NCBI GenBank assembly: GCA_003956705.1
Contig: QZCP01000668.1
Coordinates: 124,001-188,000 of the forward strand
DNA: 64,000 nucleotides
Source of the DNA: Brevipalpus yothersi
Taxonomy: Eukaryota > Arthropoda > Arachnida > Trombidiformes > Tenuipalpidae
Direction: 5' to 3'
Under the pieces are notes generated by a model that saw only the letters and a program-made list of their open reading frames with translations, searched no databases and was not told where the DNA came from. This document shows positions 1 through 11,065 of this stretch, one piece after another (positions within the stretch are counted from its first letter, which is position 1; each line of letters opens with the position of its first letter). The translations under genes were made by a program, and so were the position numbers.

Positions 1-1774
1 CCTCTGGACCGGGATATGGACGAACATTTGAAGGAGTTGTCGAAGGAGAAGGTTGAGAGAAGGCGGGATTGGATTCCGACTGAGATGGAGTATTCGACTG
101 AGGATAACTACTTTGTGAATTACTATCAGCTGATCCAGGCGAAGGTGCACTAACTCTCTGACGTGACGAGGCTGATGAGGAAGGTGAGGGCTGAGACTGT
201 TGCTGTCGTTGCTGTAATTGACTGTGAGAATGATGTTGCTGATGTTGCTGGTGTGGCTGTTGCTGTTGTTGTTGTTGTTGTTGGTATTGTTGGGGATGCT
301 GAGGATGCTGTGGATGCTGATGGCCAGGTGAGGGGTGAAAAGGTTGCTGATTAGGATGGAATGGGCCCTCCATATTCCCAGAGCCAGGACCATAAGCATA
401 ATGAGAAGAGTGATGAGGAGTAGGTGGATGAGGAGGACCTCCAGGACCCGGTGGATATCCACCGACTGGAGATGCGTAAGGAGCAAGAGACGGTGAGTGA
501 TGATGTTGCTGATGATGAGGCATATACTGATGAGGATGCTGAGGTCTCTGCTGAGGAATAGGATGTTTACTGGGAATGGACAGAGATAGAGAAAGATTTG
601 AAAGATTAAAATGAGAGTTCTAGAAAATTTCGATTCTTGCAATGGAACCAATAGAAATATAATGTTGTCATGAAATACAAATTCAATTTACTCACTTATC
701 GATTGTAGGAGGATAGGCTTGTGGAGGAGGATATCCTGACGGTGGAATAGGAGGATAATTTTGATTTTCAGGGTACATCCCTGATGGATGAGGAGGACGA
801 GCTCCGTAGGGTTGATGTGGATGAGGATGCGGTGAAGATGTCATCGGTTGTACCCCTACTCCTCCTTGTGGACCAAGTCGATGTCCGGATAAACTTCCTT
901 CAAATTGCACTGGAGTACCTGATTGAGGATAACTTCCTTGTGAATTACTATCAGCTGATCCTGGTGAAGGTACATCTTTTCGTTTACTTTTACCACGATT
1001 CGGATGAGGGGATTGCTGTCTTACTGACTGTCCTCCTGGACTTTGACCCATCATGGAATTCTTATTATTATTATTACTATTATTTCCTAATGATTGATTG
1101 GATTGACCAGAATAGTTCATTTGACTATTACCCGGAGGAAAACCTGGCGGTCCTGGATACTCATTACCCATATGTGGAGGAGGCGGTGGATGCATTGTTT
1201 GACCGTAAGGAACCATATTTCCTGGAGGCATATTTCCCATATTTCCACCAGGTCCAGGTCCGGGCCCAGGTCCCGGTCCAGCACCCATCATACTGTTTGA
1301 TCCAGCCGGTGATGGGTAACTGTTACCAGGAAAAGGTGAATCCATTCGGCCAGAATGGGTAAAACTACTCTGTGAATCACTGTCACCGGGTGCTGGTGAT
1401 GTTGCTCCTCCAGCCGCAGCCGCTGCTTTATTTTTCTTACTTTTTGGTTCATTCTGAGACAACAATGTCTCTGGATCTATTCCACCTCGATCAAATTTAC
1501 ATTCATATTCTAGTAGATGTTTAGAATACTGTTTTCGAATCGCATATGCAGAGCTTGGATTCACCATTATATTACACGCAAGAGCAATCTCTTTCCACAT
1601 TTTAAGTCTACACACTTCAGCGAAACCACCTCGCTCTTTCACAGTTGTGTACAACAAATATAAATCCAATGGATGTTTTGCAATTGTTGGTGATGAGGTC
1701 ATGGATACTCCACGAGATTCGTGAAAGGCCGCCAATTTTTTCATAAATTTATCTTTTTCACTTTCCTCAGCCAT
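1..1774 (-). CDS. osa: Osa/ARID1-like BAF complex subunit, copy A (5' part, cut by window edge)
   Basis: Two exons are visible on the minus strand: 1774..696 and 569..1, continuing outside the window. The intron 695..570 has GTGAGT and CCCAG ends, and the junction codon (AA+T) closes in frame. The protein opens with MAEESEKDKF and an ARID at about residues 9-95 (PLDLYLLY, KERGGFAEV, KKW-like KMWKEIA), the DNA-binding domain of BAF250/Osa in SWI/SNF (BAF) remodelling complexes. A Gly/Pro/Ser/Asn-rich region and a poly-Gln tract follow. It is an inverted paralogue of the gene at 42626-49306: exon 2 is nearly identical except for four fewer Gln codons, exon 1 differs at about a dozen residues, mostly in and just after the ARID, and has two more Gly-Pro units. 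No frame break is seen, so it looks functional, but the C-terminal BAF250_C part lies outside and its completeness is unknown. Start chosen: first ATG, same context (GCAAAATGGCT) as copy B. Confidence 0.88.
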
Positions 1775-2480
1775 TTTGCTGGTTGTTTTGCTGGTCTTCC
1801 CTCTTTATCTCTCACTCGAGTATGGTGATGATGGTGGTGATGATGGTGATGAACAAGCTTTTCTCACTGCCAGATAGTTGTGTGTGGCATCACAAAAAAG
1901 GAGACCATATTTTGTTGATATCATATATAGTGTGTGAGAAAATTATAAAAATTTTTAGTATCACCAAAAGTTCAAAATAACCAAATATTCAGAGAATTTT
2001 TCTCTTGCAAATACAAGCAAGAAGGGCGTTCTCCAAAGCTAAGCAAGTTTCTCTCTCCTACCAGTTGAAAAAGATGCTCAAGGGAACCAGAAACAGAATA
2101 TATATGTATTCTCTCTTTCTCTCACTCTTCAATGTTGAGTACAAAATAGTGTGTATGTAGCCAGCGACCAGTGGACAAAAGAATTTGATTCACTATAAAC
2201 AATAAATATGGCCAATATTAGAGACATTAATAATCAAGAAGAAGTAGAAAAAAGTTATCGATATTACAGCAAGTAAGAGAGAGAGAAGAGAAGAAGGAAT
2301 GTATATACATGAACAACTACTACTTACCCGATCCAATCAATGGGTCACTGGCTATATATAATGTAAGCGATGGAAAAACGTTCCAAAACCACTAAAATAC
2401 ACTATATACACTTTCCATGGATTATTACATACATAGACCACATATTTTACAAGTTATAATGTCACTTTTCATACTGATTA
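1775..2480 (-). promoter_or_regulatory. Leader exon, leader intron and promoter region of Osa copy A
   Basis: Reading the minus strand, this stretch matches the upstream region of copy B (about 42000-42625) in many blocks: the CCATTGATT...GGTAAGTA leader donor (exon end at 2328), TTTTGTCCACTG.TCGCTGG, TTTTGTACTCAA, and CATCTTTTTCAACTGGTAGG followed by AGAACGCCCTTCTTGC. Conservation of the donor in both copies supports a non-coding first exon ending near 2328. A CATCAC-type trinucleotide run (about 1820-1850) is expanded relative to copy B. The transcription start cannot be fixed from sequence alone. Confidence 0.6.
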
Positions 2481-3102
2481 CCACAAAAAGTAATTAAGAA
2501 AAAAAAATCTTGTATATCTTATATATTAAATAAACTATCAGTCACAAAAATCACTCTATTTTTTCAGTGTCTCTCTTCTCTCTCTCTTCTCTCTCTCTTC
2601 TCTCTCTTCTTCTTCCCATAATCATTCGGTTTCTTTCTTTCTCAATTTTAAGCGCCACCTATCCTTCTCCTGCCTTCCACTGTACAATTTTGCCCACAGT
2701 GACGTCTGGCGGAAAATGTTTGGAAACAAAAAAAAACGAAAAAACTGAACAACTGAGAAAGTCTGACATCGACTTGTGAGCCAACAGAACTGTGAGCCTT
2801 TGCTTTAGCTTTGCGAGACTAAAATGGCTGCAAAAGTTTTGAAAAATGGCAGCTATAGAATGTAAAAATATGAAAAAAATGACATTTTCCAGACGAAAAT
2901 ATGATGTATTTAATGAATTTAAAGTGTTCCACTGATGATCAAATATTGTGGAATAATTAATTGGCAATAACACAAGACAGTGTATTTTTCTCAATGTCCA
3001 CTCACTGAGCTGTGTGTGTGTATGCTCTTTCGGTAAAGTAAAGGAGAGCAACTTACGGCTTTATCACTCACTTTTATCGCTTGAGAGCTGCGAGCTTACT
3101 TA
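2481..3102. other. Intergenic DNA between Osa copy A and the MITE
   Basis: No ORF with family resemblance or splice structure. It contains a CT-rich stretch at about 2570-2610 (CTCTCTTCT repeats) and AT-rich DNA. Probably the upstream regulatory region shared by the divergent Osa copy A and KLHL20 genes. Confidence 0.5.
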
Positions 3103-3348
3103 CTGTGCCTTAGAGGCGTACGATATATCGTCGAGTGGTCCGATTATCGATGTTTTTGAAATATCGATAGTAGCGACGATAAGTATTTTAGTCTCTGAAT
3201 GATTGCATTCAGCGCCCTCTCTATAATGGTGGATGCTGTGACCAATAATCGATTATTTTAGCCGATATTAATATCGATAAGTATTTTCAAACATCGATAC
3301 TGGTTTCGATAAGTATTTTCGCAGTACTCGTACGCCTCTACTGTGCCT
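3103..3348. mobile_element. hAT-type MITE with target-site duplication
   Basis: The element spans 3111-3340 (230 bp). Its ends are perfect 13-bp inverted repeats: TAGAGGCGTACGA at 3111-3123 and the reverse complement at 3328-3340. It is flanked on both sides by the 8-bp direct repeat CTGTGCCT (3103-3110 and 3341-3348). An 8-bp target duplication with a TAGAGG-type terminus is the signature of hAT superfamily transposons. There is no transposase, so this is a non-autonomous MITE. Inside, CGATAAGTATTTT occurs three times and many ATCGAT palindromes are present, giving subterminal-repeat-like structure. It sits in the intergenic space between the divergent Osa copy A and KLHL20 genes. Confidence 0.9.
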
Positions 3349-4057
3349 GCTTGCTGTGTCTGTTAAGCCTGTGCAGAGTCTCTCTCTCAATAATCAAACT
3401 GAATGAGAGAGAGAGGCTAAAGTGTGACAAACAAGACTGACTCACACAAGTATTTTCATAGATCAATTTCTCTGTAAACCATTAAATTTGATTCAACTTC
3501 TTTTTGATAATTCAATTTTTTCTTTTCATATTGTGAATATACTTTTTTTCTGGTGGTCATTGAGGAATATATTGCATTCTTTTGCCAATGGATTAACTTG
3601 AGCTTATCTTTAGTGTGTTTGGTGGAATTTAAGTGAGTTTGTGTGTGTATAAAGTTGATCTTTTGGATGACAAAAACATCTCTCTTTTCCTTCATCTATT
3701 GCGTGCACGCATTTACTGTCAAACTTAACTATGTGTATGAACATCTCTCTCTCTCTGTGTTTTGATGAAGATCAACATTTAAATTGATTTAAATTGTGTG
3801 TGTGATCATTGTGGACATTCATAATGCCCATTGTTATGGGTCAATTGAAGATTATCAATTTAAATTGTGTGTGTGTATGTTCTAGTGAGAATTGATTCAG
3901 CTTTGTGTATGTGAAACTTACTCTGAACACGAAGTGAGTATTTTTTTCATCATCTTTTGATGATCTAGAGAATGTTGATTTTAATAGACATTATATTGTT
4001 TTTTTTCTTTCTTTTTTATCGTTCACCCTGTTTTACAGATATTAACATCCATTTGCA
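3349..4057 (+). promoter_or_regulatory. KLHL20 upstream region with leader intron
   Basis: AT-rich DNA with TG-rich runs. A probable non-coding leader exon ends at about 3933 (GAA|GTGAGT) and a leader intron runs 3934-4038 (TTTTACAG acceptor). Nineteen bases of untranslated sequence then precede the ATG at 4058. The transcription start is not identifiable. Confidence 0.5.
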
Positions 4058-6117
4058 ATGGATGATACAGTTCTCAATGAGCCTGATATTGTTCCTAGCC
4101 CATGTCGGCTCGAATATACCAGCGAAAAGCATCCAGTTGGCCTGGTTGAAACACTTAATACACTTCGCAAGCGGAGAGATCTGTGTGATGTGGTTTTGAT
4201 TGTTTCAAAACGTAAAATATTAGCTCATAGAGTTATATTATCAGCATGTAGTCCTTATTTTCATGCAATGTTCACTGGTGAACTTCAAGAAAGTCGCCAA
4301 GCCGAAGTAGAGATAAGAGATATTGATGAACATGCCATGGAACTCTTGGTTGATTTTGTGTATACATCAAGAATTGTGGTTGAAGAAGGTATAAGAAATC
4401 TTGATAAACAATTTTCATGAGTAATTCAGCTTGTCTAATATCTATTTCTTTTGTTTTCTAGGAAATGTTCAAGTTCTTCTTCCCGCAGCTTGTCTACTGC
4501 AGATGACTGAAATTCAAGATGTGTGCTGCGAATTTCTCAAGAGACAACTTGATCCTAGCAATTGTTTAGGCATCAGAGCATTTGCTGATACACACTCATG
4601 CCTAGAACTTCTTCATTATGCCGATAAATTTACTCAAGAAAGGTTTCAAGAAGTCATAGAAAGTGAAGAGTTCCTATTGCTTCCTGTTCGCCAGCTGATT
4701 GAAATTATATCGAGCGATGAGCTCAATGTACGATCTGAGGAGCAAGTTTACAATGCCATAATGGCTTGGGTTAAATATAATGTTGCGGAAAGGCGTCAAC
4801 ACTTACCTCTTGTCTTGGAACACGTCAGACTCTCTCAATTGAATGCTAAATTCCTAGTCGGAACCGTTGGATCGGATATTCTAATCAAAAGTGATGATTT
4901 GTGCCGAGATTTAGTTGATGAGGCCAAAAATTATCTTCTCCTTCCAAATGAAAGAGCTGCTATGATAGGATCACGCTTCAGGCCAAGAAAACCTATCCGT
5001 CGAGGTGAAGTTTTATTCGCTGTAGGTGGATGGTGTAGTGGCGATGCTATTTCCAGTGTGGAACGTTATGATCCACAAACAAATGAGTGGAGAATGGTGG
5101 CTCCAATGAACAAGAGACGATGCGGTGTTGGAGTTGCCGTTTTGAATGATTTACTCTATGCAGTAGGTGGACATGATGGTCAATCTTACTTAAACACTAT
5201 CGAAAGGTGATAAATTGTTTTATTGATCAAGATTAAGTTCCATTCTCTAAAGCTCATTCTTTTTGAACAGATTTGATCCTCATACAAATCAATGGTCTAG
5301 TAATGTTGCTCCTACCAGCTCTTGTAGGACAAGCGTTGGAGTTGCTGTTCTAGATGGCTGCTTATACGCCGTTGGAGGTCAAGATGGTGTATCTTGTCTC
5401 AACTATGTAGAAAAGTGAGGCTCTTTTCTTTTTTAATCACTTTTCAACTTAAGTTTTGTTCCTCTGAATTATTTTCAATACTCTATTCTCTCTTTATCTG
5501 CTCACAGGTACGATCCGAATACAAATCGTTGGACACGAGTTGCGCCAATGAGCACAAAAAGACTCGGTGTTGCGGTAGCGGTTCTTAATGGTTATCTTTA
5601 CGCTGTTGGTGGATCAGACGGATCATCACCTTTGAATTCTGTAGAAAGATATGATCCTCATCTTAACAAGTGGTCACAGGTTGCACCAATGTGCACGAGA
5701 CGGAAGCATTTAGGGTGTGCAGTGTATAATAATATGATCTACGCAGTTGGAGGACGAGATGATACTCTAGAACTCAGTAGTGCTGAGAGATACGATCCTA
5801 CAAATAATCAGTGGTCTCCAATTGTAGCCATGACTTCTCGACGCTCAGGTGTAGGACTTGCAGTGGTTGACGGTTGTCTGTATGCAGTTGGAGGTTTCGA
5901 TGGTTCAACGTATCTCAAGTCATTTGAAGTTTTTGATCCAGAAAAAAATCAATGGTTTCTTAAGGGTCAAATGAATTATCGAAGGCTCGGGGGAGGAGTT
6001 GGAGTAGTCAAAAATATTGTTGAAGGAGGTACGGCTCTTCCCATTCCAGCTGATCCTCTCTATCAATTCAAACCCGATAAAACGATGTTGAAGCCCAAGA
6101 ATAAACCTTGTCGGTGA
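4058..6117 (+). CDS. dbo: KLHL20/diablo, BTB-BACK-Kelch adaptor of Cul3 ubiquitin ligase
   Basis: Exons 4058..4388, 4462..5206, 5271..5414 and 5508..6117 join in phase to give 609 residues, exactly the usual length of KLHL20. The BTB domain is at about residues 33-135 (DLCDVVLIV, KILAHRVILSACSPYFHAMF), the BACK domain at about 140-245 (CCEFLKRQLDPSNCLGIRAF, DELNVRSEEQV), and six Kelch repeats run from about 295 to the end (AVGGWCSGDAISSVERYDP, YAVGGxDG repeats). The family works as a substrate adaptor: BTB binds Cullin-3 and the Kelch propeller recruits targets. Drosophila diablo limits the apoptosis initiator Dronc. The last residues after the sixth repeat are lineage-specific. Introns are short (57-93 bp). 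An AATAAA at 6365-6370 is a plausible polyadenylation signal. Confidence 0.97.
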
Positions 6118-7640
6118 ACAGTGTTAATCATGTCACAAGAAAATACTTGTATATTTGTCCATCTCCGTTTTGCCATCGGAGAGTTGTGTGAGTTTCAAAC
6201 TCATGAACCTTCTTGTAATGTTGAATGAATCTCTAAGATTTTTTCCTCTAAACACTTATCTCGAAATGTGATAAACCAGAGTTTTGGAATATTGTGTAAA
6301 GTGTAAATCAAAGCTATACTTACTAGTTGTAAATATCAAACATCTTTTATCTTCTATTATTTCGAATAAATCTCATTAGAAATCATATCACCTAGAAACT
6401 CAATACCAATTGCTCTCTTTTGCATAGCTCAGAATTCTATGGAAATTGGCAAAAAAGTTTCACCATACAAATGTGTGTCTAAAACCATTAAACGTTCAAA
6501 TTGAGTATGGAAATTCCCTCTCTCCATACCATCAACATAGGCTGATCTCAGAATGGATTGGAATTAATTATGCACCGTAGAATGTATTAGGTGATGATGA
6601 TTACGGTGAAAAGATGATCTGATCTGGAAGAGTACACCATAATTTGGGGTGTAAACGCTTCGTGCGTGTGTGTGTTGGTAGCTGATCTCACCGAATTACG
6701 TTCACAATCGAAATCGAATACACAATGCCAAGGTCCATGCAGCTCTTCTCTCTCTCTCTCAACTTTTGAGCTGATAAGAAGAGCATTTCACTACCTATTA
6801 TCACGAAGTAACAACATGTTTATCAGATAATCTACACTCTCATCCAATACCTTATCATTTTTTTCACTGGTAAAGTGATCACTTTGAGTACACTCTCATC
6901 GTTGGCTTGACGTTGGAAAGTAAAAAAGAAAGAGAGAGAGAGAAAGAAAGTTAGACAACCTCACAAAAAGACGAGCAAGTCAACAAGTGTAAGAGAGAGA
7001 TCATTTTCCTCTTGTATTCCGTCATAAATGTCCATCATTCAATCAGTCACAATCATTCAATCCACACATCACTCTAATCATCATATTAACTCTCTAATTT
7101 AATAATCAAATTAGATCTCTCTCATTTGCATTCCGATAAACTAGACGGCCATATTGTATCAGCTGGGTTGAGGGAGCGAAAAAATGATTCTCTTTCTGCA
7201 ATAAAAGTGAGCAAAAGATAAATCAGAATCACTTTTTCACTTTGAGCTGCTTGTTTTGGTACATTCTCTCAATCAACTTGCACTTCACAATCATCATCAG
7301 TGTAATCAAGGACCATACTTTTTTGTTTTCCCTCTCTTCTCTCTGCTCTTTCTCTCACCACACTCTCTCTATAATACAGTGTCTGTGTGTTGGTAATATT
7401 TACTGAATTAACGCCTACAAGTTACAAAAGTCAGTTGATCTAGTGAGCCAATTTACATTGGTGTTCAGTTTTTTTGTGTGTGTGTTGCAACTTGTGTGAT
7501 CATTTGTTCATTCTCTTCAATAAACTGCCTCTTTATCACTGTTGCTAACCGTTAATAACTGGGAAAGAGGTTTTGCTGTTTGAACATTTCTACCTTTTTT
7601 TGTGTTTGTGAATTTGTGATCAAATTTTCTAGCTACCAAG
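6118..7640 (+). other. KLHL20 3' UTR and spacer before the LAMP gene
   Basis: 3' untranslated sequence to about 6400 (AATAAA at 6365), then AT-rich intergenic DNA with short CT/GA tracts (about 6747-6760, 6928-6946, 7330-7370). No coding exon is supported. The part just upstream of 7641 is presumably the promoter and leader of the LAMP-like gene. Confidence 0.5.
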
Positions 7641-8593
7641 ATGAGAATGTCCATAGTTTGTTTTTGTGGTAAGTGAGGTCCACTCAATTCATTTGAACTC
7701 CTATTTTGGAGGCTTTTCGAGTTGTGTGTATGCCTTATGATAACAACACTGTTTTTGCCTTCCATTAGTTTTCCTGTTTCTACAAGGACATTTGATCGGT
7801 CGATCTGATGCTGATAACAAACCACCAGTCATCTCTTACAAATTCACCGATAATAAGGACAATGTGACTTGTATGATGGCCGATTTTTCAGCCCAGCTCA
7901 TGTTCCCTATACCTGCGGGAGAGACAGTCGTTGTGACCGATGGAAAAGTCAATGAAAAGGAATCCAAATGTGATGATGGAAATAATGAACAAAAATTGGT
8001 CATCAATTTCACTTTTAAAAATCTCACTGAAAAACTCACTTTCACCTTCCTCAACACATCTGATCAGGCCAGGTTGGTCAAGATTCACCTGGATTACAAT
8101 GGCGGTGAGTTGCTTGTCATTCTTCTGATATTCGATATACTCAACTCGCTCATCTCTTAATTATCCAGGTGAATTTGATGAAATGAAAAATGAAACCATA
8201 TTCCAAGTGCCCTTGACAAGCTCCTACCGATGTGAATCGGGCCTGGATGTATTCATGGAAAAAAAGGGCTCCATGGAGATTTTACAGAACGTCACTTTGA
8301 GTTTGCGAGACATTAGATTTGATGTTTTCCGTACTTCAAAAACCCAGGACTATGATTCAGGTTCGTAATACTAGACCTTTAATCCACCAAGTGGAATGTT
8401 CCAGTGTTTATCTTGCTAGCCTCACTTTTTTCCTCCCTCTTCAACAGATTATGTTTGTGCTGCTGATATTAAGGGAAACAAAACGGTGCCAATGATTGTT
8501 GCTTTTGTGCTCGCTGGTATGGTGGTGATAATTCTTGTCGGATACCTAATCTTGAGAAGACGAGAGGATCGTTCAGCTTATCAATCAGTATAG
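7641..8593 (+). CDS. LAMP-family lysosome-associated membrane glycoprotein (single luminal domain)
   Basis: Four exons, 7641..7668, 7769..8104, 8169..8360 and 8448..8593, join in phase to 233 residues. The N-terminus is a signal peptide (MRMSIVCFCVFLFLQG). The luminal part has four cysteines (VTCMM, ESKCDD, SYRCES, DYVCAAD) spaced as in a LAMP domain with two disulfides, and several Asn-X-Ser/Thr sites. A single membrane span (PMIVAFVLAGMVVIILVGYL) is followed by a short basic tail, RRREDRSAYQSV. The tail ends in YQSV, a YxxPhi sorting signal as in LAMP1 (GYQTI), but with Ala in place of the usual preceding Gly. It has one luminal domain, unlike vertebrate LAMP1/2 with two. Expected location: lysosome/late endosome membrane. 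Confidence 0.9.
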
Positions 8594-10166
8594 TTTGTCC
8601 TCCACCAAAATTCACCATCATAAATACCATTTTTTGAATAATATTTGAAGAAAAAAGAAAAATCACCCCCTTTTCATGAGTAAAGTTTCAATATTTCACA
8701 TTGTCAGTTTCATATTGCATTTTTATTCGTCAAGAATGTCAAGAACCTGTTTTGGAAATCAATATCATCACTCATAATACGATAATCAGAATGTTGAGAA
8801 GAACATTAACAGTAACGGTGGAGACAGAGTTAACAACTTATCCAATGTTGATGAAGAAGAACTTATTAGTAACCCTGTTGACAAACTCTCTCATCACCAT
8901 TTTTGACATTTTATTAGCTTGTCAAATGATGAGAAAGTTCAAAGCATATCGATATCATCTTGAAGGAATTTGAAGGATGTGTGAGGTTTCCATTCTACCT
9001 GAGCTAATCTATTACTCTGACCAGGAGCTAATATTGACACGATCAAGCCAAAATGTTCAAATGATACCATTCGATTGATAATCGAAAACATCCAATTCAA
9101 CCGTCGATGGATGTCCAGCAAAATGGTTTGGTTTGGCATAAGAGAAGAGGAAAAAAGGGAAAGTGTTAGAATGGTGTTCATAAGCAATTCCATTTCTCAA
9201 GGCTCTTGGGCTGGCTGCTCTATGATCTAAATTATCGTCCTAATAAACCATGTCCTCTGATCATCTCTCAGTGAGCTCTCAATCATCGGAGCAATCAACT
9301 AGGCACACCACCCTTTAATCGTCCTCTCTTATACCAGTACCTCTTTTCCGATTGCTGATGGAAGCTTGGAAAAAAAATTATCAAATCATGATATTCATCT
9401 CAGAATTCGAAAGTTCTCTGAGATTTTTCTTTTATTATAGATTTTTCATCATCATCATTCCTCTAATCAATAGCTGGTGTGTAAAGAGGTATTCATTGTT
9501 TGAAGAGAAGAGGCAAAGAGTGGTGAGTCAGAAACATAATTAGGCTAAAATTGTCGCGAAAAGTATCATGATTCTGAGCAAATATTTTCTCGAGAATTTT
9601 ATCGATTGTTCAAGTTTATCCAAGTATTAACTTTGAGAAATTCTTGACGCTCATATCTTTTGCTCAAAAGAGGACCAAAGAGCATTCAATTTCTTGAATT
9701 TTTAGACGAATCGCGAAATAATACAATTGATTATCATTTGCATTGATCATTGAATTGAATCAAATGGAAAAAATCTTAGGCAAGAAACTAAATTTTTTCT
9801 CTCTTAATGTATTGTATCAATCTGTGAGATTAAATGTCAGATTTCCGGCTCCAAAATGCTATACATATGCATTATTTTTTTCAAAACTATCAATCAAACA
9901 ATCAGACAGTAGGAATCAAGACCAAATGTAGTCAATTTTTCAGGAAGTTCATTGAATTATTTCCGACTAGTTCGGAATGAATCGGAAAGGAATACAGAAT
10001 CTGATTGATACTAGGTAGAAAAACATCGACAAAAAATCTTTGGCAAAAATTATCCTGAATATCTGGGAAAATCATTCCAGTGAACTGATATCAGCTTCCA
10101 AAACGATTGATTGGCATAAAAGTAATCTTTGATTGCAATCTTTACGAGTCTGTTACATGTCTTGAT
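8594..10166. other. LAMP 3' UTR and intergenic DNA
   Basis: AT-rich sequence downstream of the LAMP-like gene and beyond the 3' end of the GCHFR-like gene. Short open frames are present on both strands (e.g. near 8701-8973 and 8939-9193), but they show no splice structure or family motif. I see no gene here. Confidence 0.5.
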
Positions 10167-10442
10167 TCATACATACAGAGTCCAAATGCGCTTAATACAA
10201 GATACATCTGGATCATATGTCATGGCCATAGTCTGGACTCTATAGCCAAGCAATTGGAACCAATCAAGGACACAAATATCGGGATATTCAAACTTGTAAT
10301 TGTAGCAGTTATAATTGGTGAATTTGAGAGGCTCTTCGATTATTCTCAGAGCCCTGAGCTTCTGGATGATATTTGCATCACGAGTTGTCACATAAGTTGG
10401 CCCATCAGTTCGACTCTCATAGCTTGACACAAGAAGATACAT
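10167..10442 (-). CDS. GCHFR: GTP cyclohydrolase I feedback regulatory protein (GFRP)-like
   Basis: A single-exon 91-residue ORF. It aligns along its length with the 84-residue GFRP family: MYLLVSS against the family's MPYLLIST start, a DGPTYV motif at about 13-18 against VGPTMV, NIIQKL against ELMQHL, CYNYKFEYPDICVLD around the middle against YEYYVDDPPRIVLD, and GYRVQTMA near 65-72 against GFRVLSMT. GFRP forms a pentamer that clamps GTP cyclohydrolase I and mediates tetrahydrobiopterin feedback inhibition and phenylalanine stimulation. Start: the ATG at 10442, at the same distance from YLL as in the family. It lies between the LAMP-like gene (plus) and the PGAP6-like gene (minus), with no sign of a shared transcript. 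Similarity was judged by eye from remembered family features; a profile search would settle it. Confidence 0.8.
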   Translation of the reverse strand: MYLLVSSYESRTDGPTYVTTRDANIIQKLRALRIIEEPLKFTNYNCYNYKFEYPDICVLDWFQLLGYRVQTMAMTYDPDVSCIKRIWTLYV

Positions 10443-11065
10443 GACTGATCGAGTGAGGATTAAGTAGGATCTATGTCACCAGATTAATCGGAAGAGGGTG
10501 GAAAATTTTGAAAAACAATGGAACGAGAATGTGTGTATATCTAAGACTCTGAGGGTTGTGATCGAATACTGACGACATGGGCAAATGATGTGACCGAGTT
10601 TTATCATCGAAGCTCCGGTTTTTCTTGATCATCATCTTGGATCGATAATTTCAATCTGAATGTTCATTGGAGAGGTCGCTTTTGAAGAAGCCTCAGTTCG
10701 ATGTTCTAATGCAAAATTTTCTATCGACTGCTTTCGGAAGAAGAAGACTGCAACAAATAACTACATGGAAAAGGTTCAAGAACAATCTATACCTCAGACT
10801 TCGAACTTCCATGCTACTTCGTAGAAGGAAACTGCAATCTCAGTCTAATTTTCAGCATTTCGTTTTTGTAGGCATTAGTGCTTGAAGACGAGAATTCGCG
10901 ATAGGAAGAGCATTTTGAGCAAAAGATTTTGAGCATCCTTCGAAAAAAAGCACCAAGAATAAAGCAACAAAAAATAAAGGGATTTGCTCAGAATCGAATG
11001 AATAGGAAAAAATTGAGAAGGGTTTATGATATTCCAACTTGCCGATACTTTCTATCCTATTCCTT
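10443..11065. other. Intergenic DNA between GCHFR-like and PGAP6-like genes
   Basis: No supported coding exon. Contains the presumed promoter of the GCHFR-like gene on its left side and the 3' UTR of the PGAP6-like gene on its right. Small open frames (e.g. 10667-10885) have no recognisable motif. Confidence 0.45.

Noticed and set aside
784..1362. 192-codon plus-strand ORF opposite Osa copy A exon 1, with an equivalent at 43038-43610 opposite copy B
   Set aside because: It is the exact antisense shadow of the low-complexity Osa exon. Its presence in both copies follows from DNA identity, and the product has no domain-like character.
1..1774. Osa copy A as an assembly artefact (misplaced haplotype of copy B)
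   Set aside because: The promoter and ARID-coding parts differ too much, including a dozen amino-acid changes, and the arms are inverted with unique sequence between them; two loci are more likely, although read data would be needed to prove it.
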